This document shows positions 27,538-34,906 of a stretch of 64,000 nucleotides of DNA, one piece after another. Source of the DNA: Kistimonas asteriae (GTDB lineage Bacteria; Pseudomonadota; Gammaproteobacteria; Pseudomonadales; Endozoicomonadaceae); NCBI RefSeq assembly GCF_018263925.1, contig NZ_JAEVHF010000014.1, forward strand, positions 91,336 to 155,335, read 5' to 3'. The translations under genes were made by a program, and so were the position numbers. How positions within the stretch are numbered: position 1 is the stretch's first letter; each line of letters opens with the position of its first letter. A model generated the notes under the pieces. That model was not told the DNA's origin and did no database searches. It saw only the letters and a program-made list of their open reading frames with translations.

Positions 27538-27993
27538 ATGCAGAAGACACCATCACCGGAATACAAGACGATGGACTCACGCATTAGCGAGACACTGAAG
27601 CAAGATATCGAAAAACTGTCTGGTAGATCGAAAGCCGAAATCCCCAAGTCAGAAGCACTGCGCATTGCCAGGGAGGTATGGCCACATTTATTCAGAATAT
27701 CCGAACCAGTACCTTTGAAAATTGGCATACACAAGGAGATGATCGAAACCGACCAAGTGCCTCCGATGCTGATAAAAATAGCCTTGCGCTATTTCGTAGA
27801 ACAGGAGCGTTACCTTGAGGCATTAAAAGAAGGCGCCATACGCATTGATAGCAATGGTAAACGTTCAGGCCGTGTCACACTCCGTGAAGCCGTTGGCGCA
27901 GAGCTGGCGCTTTATCGCAAACAACAACGAAAATTGACGGGCAACACCTGTGACAACCGGGAATTTATTGGCAGGCTGCGTGTCGTTCAATAA
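27538..27993 (+). CDS. ProQ/FinO domain RNA-binding protein
   Basis: A 151-residue protein whose centre matches the ProQ/FinO fold: REVWPHLFRISEPVPLKIGIHKEM, PPMLIKIALRYFVEQERYLEALKEGAIRID and a following SGRVT. ProQ-type proteins bind structured small RNAs and 3' ends and influence mRNA stability. The lysine-rich C-terminal linker and Tudor domain of full ProQ are absent, so it is a minimal version like those of Legionella or plasmid FinO-type proteins. Either ATG 27538 or ATG 27571 could be the start; neither has a strong ribosome-binding site. Confidence 0.8.
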   Translation: MQKTPSPEYKTMDSRISETLKQDIEKLSGRSKAEIPKSEALRIAREVWPHLFRISEPVPLKIGIHKEMIETDQVPPMLIKIALRYFVEQERYLEALKEGAIRIDSNGKRSGRVTLREAVGAELALYRKQQRKLTGNTCDNREFIGRLRVVQ

Positions 27994-28307
27994 ACGACAG
28001 ACATAGAGCAGATGACAAGGATAATACGTGAATGAATACGTGCGAAAACGAAAACCATTGCGGATTTTATAGTAAATAAACCCGAATTGATTACAAGCGT
28101 TCAATTTTCTGGCAAACTTAACTTCTGCGCATAAGATGTTCATGTTCAGAGAGGTGAATAGCGCAGCATGTTATGACTTCAATGGCATGCAGAAACGTCG
28201 CTAATCACCTGTCTGCATAAAAGAGATGCGCCAGATATTCCGAATGGTCAATGGCGCTCGCGTGAGCCGTTAAATACACAACATCACACTACGAAGATAA
28301 CGTACCT
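27994..28307. other. Intergenic region between the proQ-like and H-NS-like genes
   Basis: About 310 bp of AT-rich sequence without a credible reading frame. It probably holds the terminator of the ProQ-like gene and the promoter of the H-NS-like gene. No strong hairpin with a T-run or clear paired -35/-10 was found by eye. Confidence 0.5.
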
Positions 28308-28730
28308 ATGAATATATTCGAAGAATCTCTCGCCGTCCTCAAATCCAAAACCAAGCTTCGCACTCTGTTCAAAAATGTTCACATCGAAGATGTAGAGAAC
28401 GTCCTCTCTCGCGTTCAGGCCGTCCTGGAAGAGAAGACAGAAGAAGTTGAACAGCAAGCCGCTGTCCTGCAAGAAAAGCAGGAACAACTTCAAACCATCA
28501 TCCAGCTGATGAAAGACCACAACATCAGCCTCGAAGACCTCAATGAAGTGCTGGCAGGCAAATCTACCACCCGCAAGCGTCGTGACGTTCAACGCATGAC
28601 TTTCCGTTATGAAACCAATGAAGGCAACGAAATCATCTGGGAAGGCAGCAATGCTGGCCGTATTCCTGCTGACTTCGCTGCTTACCTGGAACGCACCGGT
28701 AAAAAACGCCTGGACTGTGTCGTAGAATAA
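28308..28730 (+). CDS. H-NS family nucleoid-associated protein
   Basis: A 140-residue H-NS-like protein. The N-terminal oligomerisation region is predicted coiled coil (VENVLSRVQAVLEEKTEEVEQQAAVLQEKQEQL, about 28-65), followed by LMKDHNISLEDLNEVL, which parallels LIADGIDPNELL of H-NS. A basic linker (TTRKRRDVQR) leads to a C-terminal DNA-binding module with FRYETNEGNEIIWEGSNAGRIPADF. The usual QGR AT-hook-like core is altered to NAGR, and the domain ends YLERTGKKRLDCVV. H-NS silences AT-rich, acquired DNA, and the gene borders the most AT-rich, gene-poor stretch of the window. Confidence 0.75.
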   Translation: MNIFEESLAVLKSKTKLRTLFKNVHIEDVENVLSRVQAVLEEKTEEVEQQAAVLQEKQEQLQTIIQLMKDHNISLEDLNEVLAGKSTTRKRRDVQRMTFRYETNEGNEIIWEGSNAGRIPADFAAYLERTGKKRLDCVVE

Positions 28731-28741
28731 CAGCCCTTGCT

Positions 28742-28774
28742 GTGCCCATGATTCTGTCGTCGCATCATGGGCAC
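28742..28774 (+). terminator. Strong hairpin after the H-NS-like gene
   Basis: An 11-bp perfect stem (28742-28752 with 28764-28774) and 11-nt loop begin 11 bp past the stop. The following sequence (TTCACACG) has few T residues, so termination may be Rho-assisted. Confidence 0.5.
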
Positions 28775-29718
28775 TTCACACGCCAGAAAAGATACCTACC
28801 CATACAAAGATTGCCACTAAAAACATTAGCCCCCAAACGTTCTACGGCATCACCCACAATCATTATAATGCTGAACAACCATTAATTGTTACATAGCCAC
28901 ATAACGGCATACTTCATTAAGCGATTAATAACAGATCGAGAACACAGCCCTCAGAAGCATGCTTAACCCTTCATAATCATACGCCTGAGATTACGTGTTA
29001 CAGCACAACAACGACTACTCTGATGAATGCATTTTACAGTCACCTCTTCCCCAAACCGGGGAGGCCAGACACAAACCACTTAATGCCTAAAATGGGATAT
29101 AGACATATTCATTCCAACCCCAACCTTGATTCATAAAGCCATCCCGCTGGATTCTGTTACCCACAGAGCCGTGAAATAGTGTTTTCCCTACCCATCCCAA
29201 ACAACTCCCTCAGCACAAACAATCATCTGAATAAACCACTACACAACAAACGCTCCGCTAACAGTAAATTTGACCATCAACGTTAAATAACACAACAACA
29301 CATGAAACGCTTTGGATGCACTCCCATCGCCAGCCTCAGACTGTATCGACCCGAAACCAATACAGACACCCTCACTCCATTGCACTCCAAAGACGACACA
29401 ATACAACAAAACAGATTATCTGAAAGCCGCCTTATATGAATCCAGACTCTTTGTTGATACAGCATAAGCACAATCGGACAATGGTTAATTAACTACATTT
29501 GCTATCAAATTTTTTATACCCTCTAACGTGCTTCCGAGGAAGCTGTCGCCCCTTATTCAACCCTGCCTAAAAACAGTACCACTGCGTACTTATCCTTCAT
29601 CCTTTCAAATAAACAAGTCATAGCTAAAACCATCCATCACTTCACCACCTTTCACTTGATAGACAAAACCTATCTGTACGTTTTTACCGAAATAACCTGT
29701 TTAAACCAGGAAACAGGC
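28775..29718. other. Gene-poor AT-rich stretch
   Basis: About 940 bp with no reading frame that has a ribosome-binding site, recognisable domain or family resemblance. The longest frame, 62 codons on the minus strand at 29283-29471, is not convincing. The sequence is AT-rich and rich in CA/ACA runs compared with its neighbours. It ends at the promoter of tRNA-Pro. It could hold small RNAs or be leftover acquired DNA; I see no insertion-sequence ends. Confidence 0.5.
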
Positions 29719-29747
29719 TTGCAAGCCCCTCTCGCTGGAAGTAATAT
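29719..29747 (+). promoter_or_regulatory. Sigma-70 promoter of tRNA-Pro
   Basis: A -35 TTGCAA (29719-29724) and a -10 TAATAT (29742-29747) are separated by exactly 17 bp. The -10 is followed by a GC-rich discriminator (GCGACCCGC), typical of stable RNA promoters under stringent control. Transcription would begin near 29754, about 33 bp before the tRNA. Confidence 0.75.
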
Positions 29748-29786
29748 GCGACCCGCACTCAGCAGGGGGTCACCCTAACAGATTAT

Positions 29787-29863
29787 CGGTGTGTAGCGCA
29801 GCCTGGTAGCGCACTTCCTTCGGGAGGAAGGGGTCGGAGGTTCGAATCCTCTCACACCGACCA
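29787..29863 (+). tRNA. tRNA-Pro (anticodon CGG)
   Basis: A complete 77-nt cloverleaf. The acceptor stem is 29787-29793 with 29853-29859. The D stem is GCGC/GCGC, the anticodon stem CTTCC/GGAAG with loop TTCGGGA (anticodon CGG), and the T arm GGAGG-TTCGAAT-CCTCT. CCA is encoded at 29861-29863. It decodes CCG codons. Its 3' 46 bp recur downstream, marking it as an integration target. Confidence 0.97.
29818..29863 (+). repeat. Attachment-site direct repeat, copy 1 (inside tRNA-Pro)
   Basis: The 46 bp from the anticodon stem to the CCA end are identical to 30267-30312. This is the classic crossover region used by tyrosine integrases at tRNA genes. Confidence 0.85.
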
Positions 29864-30266
29864 GCTATATCAACGGTTTCAGCGGATTTGGTACATATGA
29901 ACCATATTCAACGGGACCAAAATGGGACTAGAGAGAAAAATCCGCAACTTAACAGCTAGGATTTTGAATCCCCAAGAAACCGGCGCTGCCGGTTTTTCTG
30001 TTTTTGTCAACAAAAAAATCACATCCACTCAAGACCTACCAGTCAACATTTCATATCACCAAAAACGATCAATATTTAATCTAACCATAAGACCATCATA
30101 AGACCAACTCTACTTATTCAGAGTCACTTGATGGAAAAATTGCCAATACCTTAGTACAAGTTTTAATCAATTATTATCAACCCAAATAAACAAGATGCCT
30201 GGCGTAGCAAGGCTTTGCGAGGAATTCGCGCATATTGAAATATTTTACAGAATACGCATTCTTCGA
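29864..30266. mobile_element. 403-bp remnant between tRNA-Pro direct repeats
   Basis: The segment between the two copies of the tRNA 3' end has no intact gene. It is AT-rich and contains short repeated motifs such as GGGACCAAAATGGGAC (near 29918) and ATAAGACCATCATAAGACCA (near 30088), which could be integrase arm-binding sites, and its own intrinsic terminator at 29976-29998. It is best read as the shrunken remains of an integrated element, or a very small non-autonomous one; no integrase fragment could be recognised. Confidence 0.6.
29976..29998 (+). terminator. Intrinsic terminator inside the tRNA-Pro insert
   Basis: A GAAACCGGC/GCCGGTTTTTC stem (29976-29984 with 29988-29998) and 3-nt loop ends in T5. 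It would now stop transcripts reading out of tRNA-Pro. Confidence 0.8.
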
Positions 30267-30312
30267 CTTCGGGAGGAAGGGGTCGGAGGTTCGAATCCTC
30301 TCACACCGACCA
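30267..30312 (+). repeat. Attachment-site direct repeat, copy 2 (tRNA-Pro 3' fragment)
   Basis: An identical 46-bp copy of the 3' part of tRNA-Pro, including CCA, not preceded by the 5' half. A strong terminator follows immediately, consistent with this being the original downstream flank of the tRNA gene before insertion. Confidence 0.85.
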
Positions 30313-30352
30313 AATAAAAAAGGGTTGCATGTCTGCAACCCTTTTTTATTTG
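30311..30352. terminator. Bidirectional terminator, likely the original tRNA-Pro terminator
   Basis: A near-perfect 19-bp stem (30311-30329 with 30334-30352) with a 4-nt loop, A6 on one arm and T6 on the other. It directly abuts the second tRNA fragment and can also end the convergent DAHP synthase transcript. Confidence 0.9.
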
Positions 30353-30428
30353 TCAAAAATATCATCGCCACACTCACTGAGCGAACACCCGGACACCGCA
30401 ACAGGCAAGCATCCGGATGATTATCTGC

Positions 30429-31826
30429 TCAGGCTACCACTTTATCTACGACCGAACCCCCCAACGTCGCCTGATGATCCTTCCTGCAATCCTTCAATGT
30501 CTCTGCAATCAGGAACGCCATCTCCAGTGACTGGCTGGCATTCAGCCTTGGATCACAGTGGGTATGGTAACGATCAGCCAACCCTTCAACCGTCACGCAA
30601 TGTGAGCCGCCCACACACTCAGTCACATTCTGACCCGTCATTTCAAAGTGGACACCACCGGCATAGGTTCCTTCTGCCCGATGAGCCGCAAAGAATCGGC
30701 GAACTTCCTGCAAGACCCGGGTCACCTCCCTGGTTTTATACCCATTCGCGGCCTTGATGGTATTGCCATGCATCGGATCCGAACTCCAGACCACTTTACT
30801 GCCTTCTCGCTGGATAGCCTGAATCAGCGGTGGCAGACACTCTTCTATTTTATCTGACCCCATACGTACAATCAGGTTAATACGGCCCGCCTGATTGTCA
30901 GGATTCAGCGTATCCAGAAGACGCAACAGCTCATCAGGATCTGTCGTCGGCCCTGCCTTGATACCAATCGGGTTATGAATACCGCGCATGAATTCAACAT
31001 GGGCACCATCCGGCTGGCGGGTACGATCACCAATCCAGAGCATATGGGCAGAACAGTCATACCAGTCCCCCGTCAGACTGTCACGCCGGGTCAGCGCCTC
31101 TTCATATGGCAACAACAGCGCCTCATGGGAGGTATAGAAACTGGTTTCCCTGATGGCTGCGGTATTGGCGCCGGTTATGCCACAGGCTTTCATGAAGGCC
31201 AGCGCCTCATCAATACGTTCAGCCAGATTCAAGTACTTCTCAGACTGTGGCGTAGCCTTAACAAAGCCCAGATTCCATTCATGCACCTGCTCCAGAGAGG
31301 CCAGCCCCCCCTGAGCAAACGCACGAATCAGATTCAACGTTGAAGCGGATTGATGATAAGCAGCCAACAACCGTTCCGGGTTAGGCTCACGCGCCACTTC
31401 AGTGAATTCATTACTATTGATGATGTCACCCCGATAGGATGGCAGCTCAACGCCATCACGGGATTCGATACCTTGCGAACGGGGCTTGGCAAACTGGCCA
31501 GCCAGTCGCCCCACCTTCACAACCGGGCAGCTGGCGCCAAAGGTCAACACCACCGCCATCTGCATCAACACCTTGAAGGTGTCTCGAATATTATCAGCTG
31601 AAAACTCGGCAAAGCTCTCAGCACAGTCACCGCCCTGAAGCAGGAAAGCGCGTCCTTCTGAAACATCGGCAAGCTGCTGATACAATGCACGCACTTCACC
31701 GGCAAAGACCAGCGGCGGCATACGGCGCAACTCTGATTCTACCTGCATGACCTTACCGGGATCTCGGTATTCCGGCTGCTGCAGGGCAGTTTTCTGTCTC
31801 CAGCTATCTGGCTTCCACTCTTGCAT
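30429..31826 (-). CDS. Class II 3-deoxy-7-phosphoheptulonate synthase
   Basis: Condenses phosphoenolpyruvate and erythrose 4-phosphate, the first step of the shikimate pathway. Its 465 residues and the motifs [52 protein letters not shown] and [11 protein letters not shown] define the type II (plant-like) DAHP synthases, unrelated in sequence to AroF/G/H of E. coli. Metal and substrate residues (Cys in GGDCAESF, His in DPMHGNT, Glu in HFEMTG) are present. ATG 31826 has AAAGAGA upstream; the frame extends further without similarity. It is monocistronic. Confidence 0.95.
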   Translation of the reverse strand: MQEWKPDSWRQKTALQQPEYRDPGKVMQVESELRRMPPLVFAGEVRALYQQLADVSEGRAFLLQGGDCAESFAEFSADNIRDTFKVLMQMAVVLTFGASCPVVKVGRLAGQFAKPRSQGIESRDGVELPSYRGDIINSNEFTEVAREPNPERLLAAYHQSASTLNLIRAFAQGGLASLEQVHEWNLGFVKATPQSEKYLNLAERIDEALAFMKACGITGANTAAIRETSFYTSHEALLLPYEEALTRRDSLTGDWYDCSAHMLWIGDRTRQPDGAHVEFMRGIHNPIGIKAGPTTDPDELLRLLDTLNPDNQAGRINLIVRMGSDKIEECLPPLIQAIQREGSKVVWSSDPMHGNTIKAANGYKTREVTRVLQEVRRFFAAHRAEGTYAGGVHFEMTGQNVTECVGGSHCVTVEGLADRYHTHCDPRLNASQSLEMAFLIAETLKDCRKDHQATLGGSVVDKVVA

Positions 31827-32038
31827 GTTTCTCTTTGTCCCATACCGGGTTGTCATTAACATACACCTGACTGTCACGATAGGCGCACAACCATGCTGAA
31901 TGGATCATTACGTGCGGACAGCCCCTCATGCAGCGGAAAACGTCGTCTCTACTGCATACGCCAGGTGGAAGCTTACGATACCATCAGACAATCCGAATAA
32001 CACCCACCCCGTCATTGAACAGGGCGGACTTATCATGG

Positions 32039-32284
32039 TCAGGCCACCCCCTTACTCAATTGGTTAAAAATGGCATCCTTAAGCTGCACCCGTTTCATCT
32101 TCAACGCCTCATAATGCGCATCCGTCGTCGGTACACTCTGCATCTCCAGACCACGCACCTGATGCTCAACCTCATGATACTCTCGGGCAAGGTTCCTGAA
32201 ACTTTCATCCGTCTGTTTCAGGGTCTGGATTCGTTCCTGGTATTCGGGAAAATCATCAACCAGGTTGTGCTTGTCACGCAGCAT
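32039..32284 (-). CDS. YdcH family protein (DUF465)
   Basis: An 81-residue helical protein of the YdcH/DUF465 family. The segment FPEYQERIQTLKQTDESFRNLAREYHEVEHQV is followed by the usual LKMKRVQLKDAIFNQL ending. Members form short antiparallel coiled coils; function is unknown. It is transcribed divergently from the ilvM-like locus. Confidence 0.85.
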   Translation of the reverse strand: MLRDKHNLVDDFPEYQERIQTLKQTDESFRNLAREYHEVEHQVRGLEMQSVPTTDAHYEALKMKRVQLKDAIFNQLSKGVA

Positions 32285-32380
32285 TGCAGATCTCCGCAGA
32301 AAAACACCCTCCGCCAGTTTAGTCAGACCAAAACCCCAACGTGGACAAAACGCACAAATTCACGGGTTTTCAACACAAAT

Positions 32381-32518
32381 ATGCGTGTTATACTTATCCC
32401 CGATTTGGACAAACTGAGCCTATCAGCCGTGACAGCATTTACAGCGACTTCCACTAAACTGATTAAGATGACCGGGATTATGACCATGATCAGCCGGCGG
32501 GGAAGCGTTTTTGACTGA
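32381..32518 (+). CDS. Possible leader peptide ahead of the ilvM-like gene
   Basis: A short frame that ends 14 bp before an intrinsic terminator, which in turn lies upstream of an ACT-domain gene of the acetolactate synthase small-subunit type. From GTG 32429 the peptide is 29 residues and rich in Thr, Ile and Met (TAFTATSTKLIKMTGIMTMI); from ATG 32381 it is 45 residues. This is the geometry of an amino-acid attenuator. There is no strong ribosome-binding site, and the codon bias toward branched-chain residues is modest, so this is an inference. Confidence 0.35.
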   Translation: MRVILIPDLDKLSLSAVTAFTATSTKLIKMTGIMTMISRRGSVFD

Positions 32519-32532
32519 TAAGCAGCAGACAC

Positions 32533-32569
32533 AAAAAACCCCCGCACCGAACCGGTCCGGGGGTTTTTT
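32533..32569 (+). terminator. Strong intrinsic terminator upstream of the ilvM-like gene
   Basis: A 12-bp perfect stem (32533-32544 with 32558-32569), A6 on the left arm and T6 on the right. It lies 33 bp before the ilvM-like ATG, so it must be bypassed for that gene to be read from an upstream promoter, hence the attenuator proposal. Confidence 0.85.
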
Positions 32570-32602
32570 ATTACTGGCGGCACACAACGACGGAAACACA
32601 GC

Positions 32603-32839
32603 ATGACCAGCATTCAGCTCAAACTGATCACAGCCAACAACCCCGGCTGTCTGGAGAAGATTCTCTCAACCAGTCGTGGGGGCGGTTTTGAAGTCAGCAA
32701 CTTTATTGCCGAGTTCAAGCCCGAGCGGGATCATTACGAAGTCAAACTCCGCGTCCAGGGCGAAAAGAGCCAGGACAAGCTGATCATGCAACTGCTGAAA
32801 GAGGAAGATGTACGCTCACTGGTTCCCTGCCGGCGCTGA
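32603..32839 (+). CDS. IlvM-like ACT domain protein (acetolactate synthase small-subunit type)
   Basis: A 78-residue single ACT domain. The opening IQLKLITANNPGCLEKILSTSRGGGFEVSNFIAEF and HYEVKLRVQGEKS resemble IlvM, the regulatory subunit of acetolactate synthase II, which starts branched-chain amino acid synthesis. No catalytic ilvG/ilvB gene is beside it, so it is an orphan. It may pair with a catalytic subunit elsewhere or be a free ACT regulator. It is convergent with the sulfurtransferase gene, 1 bp apart. Confidence 0.7.
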   Translation: MTSIQLKLITANNPGCLEKILSTSRGGGFEVSNFIAEFKPERDHYEVKLRVQGEKSQDKLIMQLLKEEDVRSLVPCRR

Positions 32840-32840
32840 C

Positions 32841-33692
32841 TCAGTCGCCGGTTGCCACGGGGCGGGCTGGATCAGTAATCCACTCACTCCAGGAGCCGGG
32901 GTATAACGCCGGCCAGGGCAAACCGGCCAATCGCATGGCCAGGATATTATGGCAGGCCGTCACACCCGAGCCGCAATAACAAACCGGCCGTATATCCTCA
33001 CCCGTATCAGAGGTTGAATAGAAACGCCTGAAACGTTCCGCCAGCACATCCGGTGAAAGGAAGCGGTTATTGTCATCCATATTGTCAGTAAACGGCATAC
33101 AGACAGCACCGGGAATATGTCCCGCCACTGGATCAATCGGCTCTAACCGGCCGGCATAACGCTCCTGCCCTCGCGCATCCAGCAATACTGCCGGCTCACG
33201 TGACAGCATCAATACATCATCCGCCGTCACCGTACGCTTATAACAGGGTGAAAATACATAGTCGCTCAGATTAGGTATTCTAGCCTCCCGGGTCACCCGC
33301 AAACCTGCATCAACCCATGCATTAATCCCCCCATGAAGCACGCGCACACGGGACAATCCGGCCCACTCCAGCAACCACCAGCAACGTGCCGCCATTGCAT
33401 GGCTGCCATCATCATAGATCACAACCTGTGTGGTCTCGCTGATTCCCCAGGACTGCAGTCGTTTGGCAAATTGCGCAGGATCAGGTAATGGGTGCCGCCC
33501 CGTGATACCCGGTACAATAGCACCAGACAGGTCTTGCTCCAGATCTGCATAAACGGCGGTAGGAATATGGCCGCTAAGATACTGCTGTTTACCCAGGTTG
33601 ATATCCTGCAGCGAAAAGCGAGCATCAATCAGCCGTAACGATTGCTCGTCCAGCCTCTCTGCCAGTTCATCGACTTCAATTAACAGGCTCAT
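32841..33692 (-). CDS. Thiosulfate/3-mercaptopyruvate sulfurtransferase (rhodanese)
   Basis: A two-domain rhodanese of 283 residues. The inactive N-domain runs to about residue 135 (LIDARFSL, YLSGHIPTAVYADL). The active C-domain has Cys240 in the loop CYCGSGVTA; the CGSGVT form is typical of mercaptopyruvate sulfurtransferases, while thiosulfate enzymes usually have CRKGVT. It moves sulfane sulfur from mercaptopyruvate to thiols or cyanide. No signal peptide is evident, so it is cytosolic. ATG 33692 is preferred to a TTG at 33707. Confidence 0.9.
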   Translation of the reverse strand: MSLLIEVDELAERLDEQSLRLIDARFSLQDINLGKQQYLSGHIPTAVYADLEQDLSGAIVPGITGRHPLPDPAQFAKRLQSWGISETTQVVIYDDGSHAMAARCWWLLEWAGLSRVRVLHGGINAWVDAGLRVTREARIPNLSDYVFSPCYKRTVTADDVLMLSREPAVLLDARGQERYAGRLEPIDPVAGHIPGAVCMPFTDNMDDNNRFLSPDVLAERFRRFYSTSDTGEDIRPVCYCGSGVTACHNILAMRLAGLPWPALYPGSWSEWITDPARPVATGD

Positions 33693-33737
33693 GGCGTGTT
33701 TACTCAAATATAATCAGGCTGATCAGCCGAATATTCT

Positions 33738-34043
33738 TTATTGACTGCCCTTCTGAGGGAGGTTCACTACCTTGTCGTTGACAATCACCTTGTCAGACAA
33801 CACCTGGTCAATATCCACATCGCTTCCCTTGAGGCTGTCGCTGACAATGATACGGGTGACATCCGCTGCATCACTGTGAGGATCAACATCATCCGTATAC
33901 ACGGGCACCGGATCAAACGTAGACGACGCCTCAGGCTCCGAGTGCAATGGCTGCACTGTCGCATGATCGTGCCAGAGCCATAGACCGCCAAGGATCACAA
34001 TACAGCCGACAATACCGACTGCGACCAGTGTATCTTTTTTCAT
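33738..34043 (-). CDS. Hypothetical single-pass membrane protein
   Basis: A 101-residue protein with one N-terminal membrane helix (about residues 7-23, LVAVGIVGCIVILGGLWLW) and a periplasm-facing acidic region (FDPVPVYTDDVDPHSDAADVTR). A small closing segment has repeated Val-Asp/Lys pairs (IVSDSLKGSDVDIDQVLSDKVIVNDKVV). I do not recognise the family. It lies 42 bp downstream of the lipoprotein gene on the same strand and may share its role at the envelope. Confidence 0.55.
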   Translation of the reverse strand: MKKDTLVAVGIVGCIVILGGLWLWHDHATVQPLHSEPEASSTFDPVPVYTDDVDPHSDAADVTRIIVSDSLKGSDVDIDQVLSDKVIVNDKVVNLPQKGSQ

Positions 34044-34085
34044 GGTGGTTACCGGAACAGGAAATCCTGCAGTCTAATGGTTGAT

Positions 34086-34430
34086 TCACTGATTCATCAA
34101 GGGCGCAGCGGTTACAACACGTGTCACACCGCCTTCCGATACCAGCTTTACCCTGTCCCCTTTATGAATGGGATCGTCCAGATCCACTGCCTGCTCAATA
34201 GAGATATGTGCGCCGGTATCAAGCTGAACAGTTATGAAAACATGCCGGCTGTCGGCGTTGGCATCAGCCGTATCACCAGAACCTGCGACCCTGCCAACAA
34301 CCTCCACAGCAATCACGGTACCGACATCAACCCATGCCTGGCTGGCAATTTCACCCCGACTATAACTGTACCCCGTCAGATCAGACATACACCCGCCCAG
34401 CAAGACCAGAAGGCACCCCCCTATACGCAT
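34086..34430 (-). CDS. Outer-membrane lipoprotein, SlyB-like without the glycine zipper
   Basis: A 114-residue lipoprotein. The signal peptide MRIGGCLLVLLGGC ends in a lipobox with Cys14. The sequence YSYSRGEIASQAWVDVGTVIAVEVV resembles the start of SlyB/Pcp-type lipoproteins, and the end (VQLDTGAHISIEQ, IHKGDRVKLVSEGGVTRVV) their C-terminal beta domain. The intervening glycine zipper expected in SlyB is missing. ATG 34430 gives a proper signal peptide; the 42 residues the frame offers upstream do not. Confidence 0.65.
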   Translation of the reverse strand: MRIGGCLLVLLGGCMSDLTGYSYSRGEIASQAWVDVGTVIAVEVVGRVAGSGDTADANADSRHVFITVQLDTGAHISIEQAVDLDDPIHKGDRVKLVSEGGVTRVVTAAPLMNQ

Positions 34431-34640
34431 TCCACCATACACCGCTTCGCCCTCCCTGATTCTCTGCTCTAATACCCAGCCAAACTCACAGCGTTTACTT
34501 ATTGTTGAACAACCTTCACTCCTACTATAATCCCCGATTCCTGCGCTAACAGGCAAGATTCATAACAACATTTTGCGCAGATGCCATCAAGGTACTTGCC
34601 GCCCAATACATCACTGACTGACCATTACCGAGGAGACCCC

Positions 34641-34739
34641 ATGGATGACCGATTGACCATCAAGGAATGCTGCCTGCTGACTCTCTCTCTGGCGACGCTC
34701 GCAACCAGTATTCTGCTGCTGATTAACGCCGTACAATAA
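34641..34739 (+). CDS. 32-residue single-helix membrane peptide
   Basis: A very short gene encoding MDDRLTIKECC, then a hydrophobic helix (LLTLSLATLATSILLLINAV). GAGGAG sits 5 nt before the ATG, an excellent ribosome-binding site. A hairpin follows the stop. Its charge pattern suggests an N-in orientation in the inner membrane. Proteins of this size often regulate membrane enzymes; the partner is unknown. Conservation in relatives would be needed to prove expression. Confidence 0.55.
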   Translation: MDDRLTIKECCLLTLSLATLATSILLLINAVQ

Positions 34740-34755
34740 GTCAGCCTCTCACTTC

Positions 34756-34778
34756 GCCCGAACATGCCCCGTTCGGGC
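34756..34778 (+). terminator. Hairpin after the membrane peptide gene
   Basis: An 8-bp perfect stem (34756-34763 with 34771-34778) and 7-nt loop lie 17 bp past the stop. No T-run follows, so it is a weak candidate terminator. Confidence 0.4.
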
Positions 34779-34814
34779 CTGGCCATTCAAACCATTCGCG
34801 ATTCATACGTACTT

Positions 34815-34820
34815 TATAAT
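34815..34820 (+). promoter_or_regulatory. Candidate -10 element of the SopB/IpgD-like gene
   Basis: A perfect TATAAT lies 87 bp upstream of the effector ATG. No good -35 is found 16-18 bp upstream, so the promoter may be activator-dependent. This is a weak call. Confidence 0.3.
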
Positions 34821-34906
34821 TCCATACCGACTATAAAGACGCCTCATGACCAACCCTTCCTGATGCCACCAGCATCTATTCTTAAAGGAGGAAGGGAAGC
34901 ATTTGC

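Noticed and set aside
29283..29471. A 62-codon minus-strand frame in the gene-poor stretch
   Set aside because: No ribosome-binding site, odd composition, and no resemblance to a known protein.
31928..32380. Upstream extension of the frame that ends at 32518
   Set aside because: It runs antisense through ydcH; only the last 45 codons lie in free space and were kept as a possible leader.
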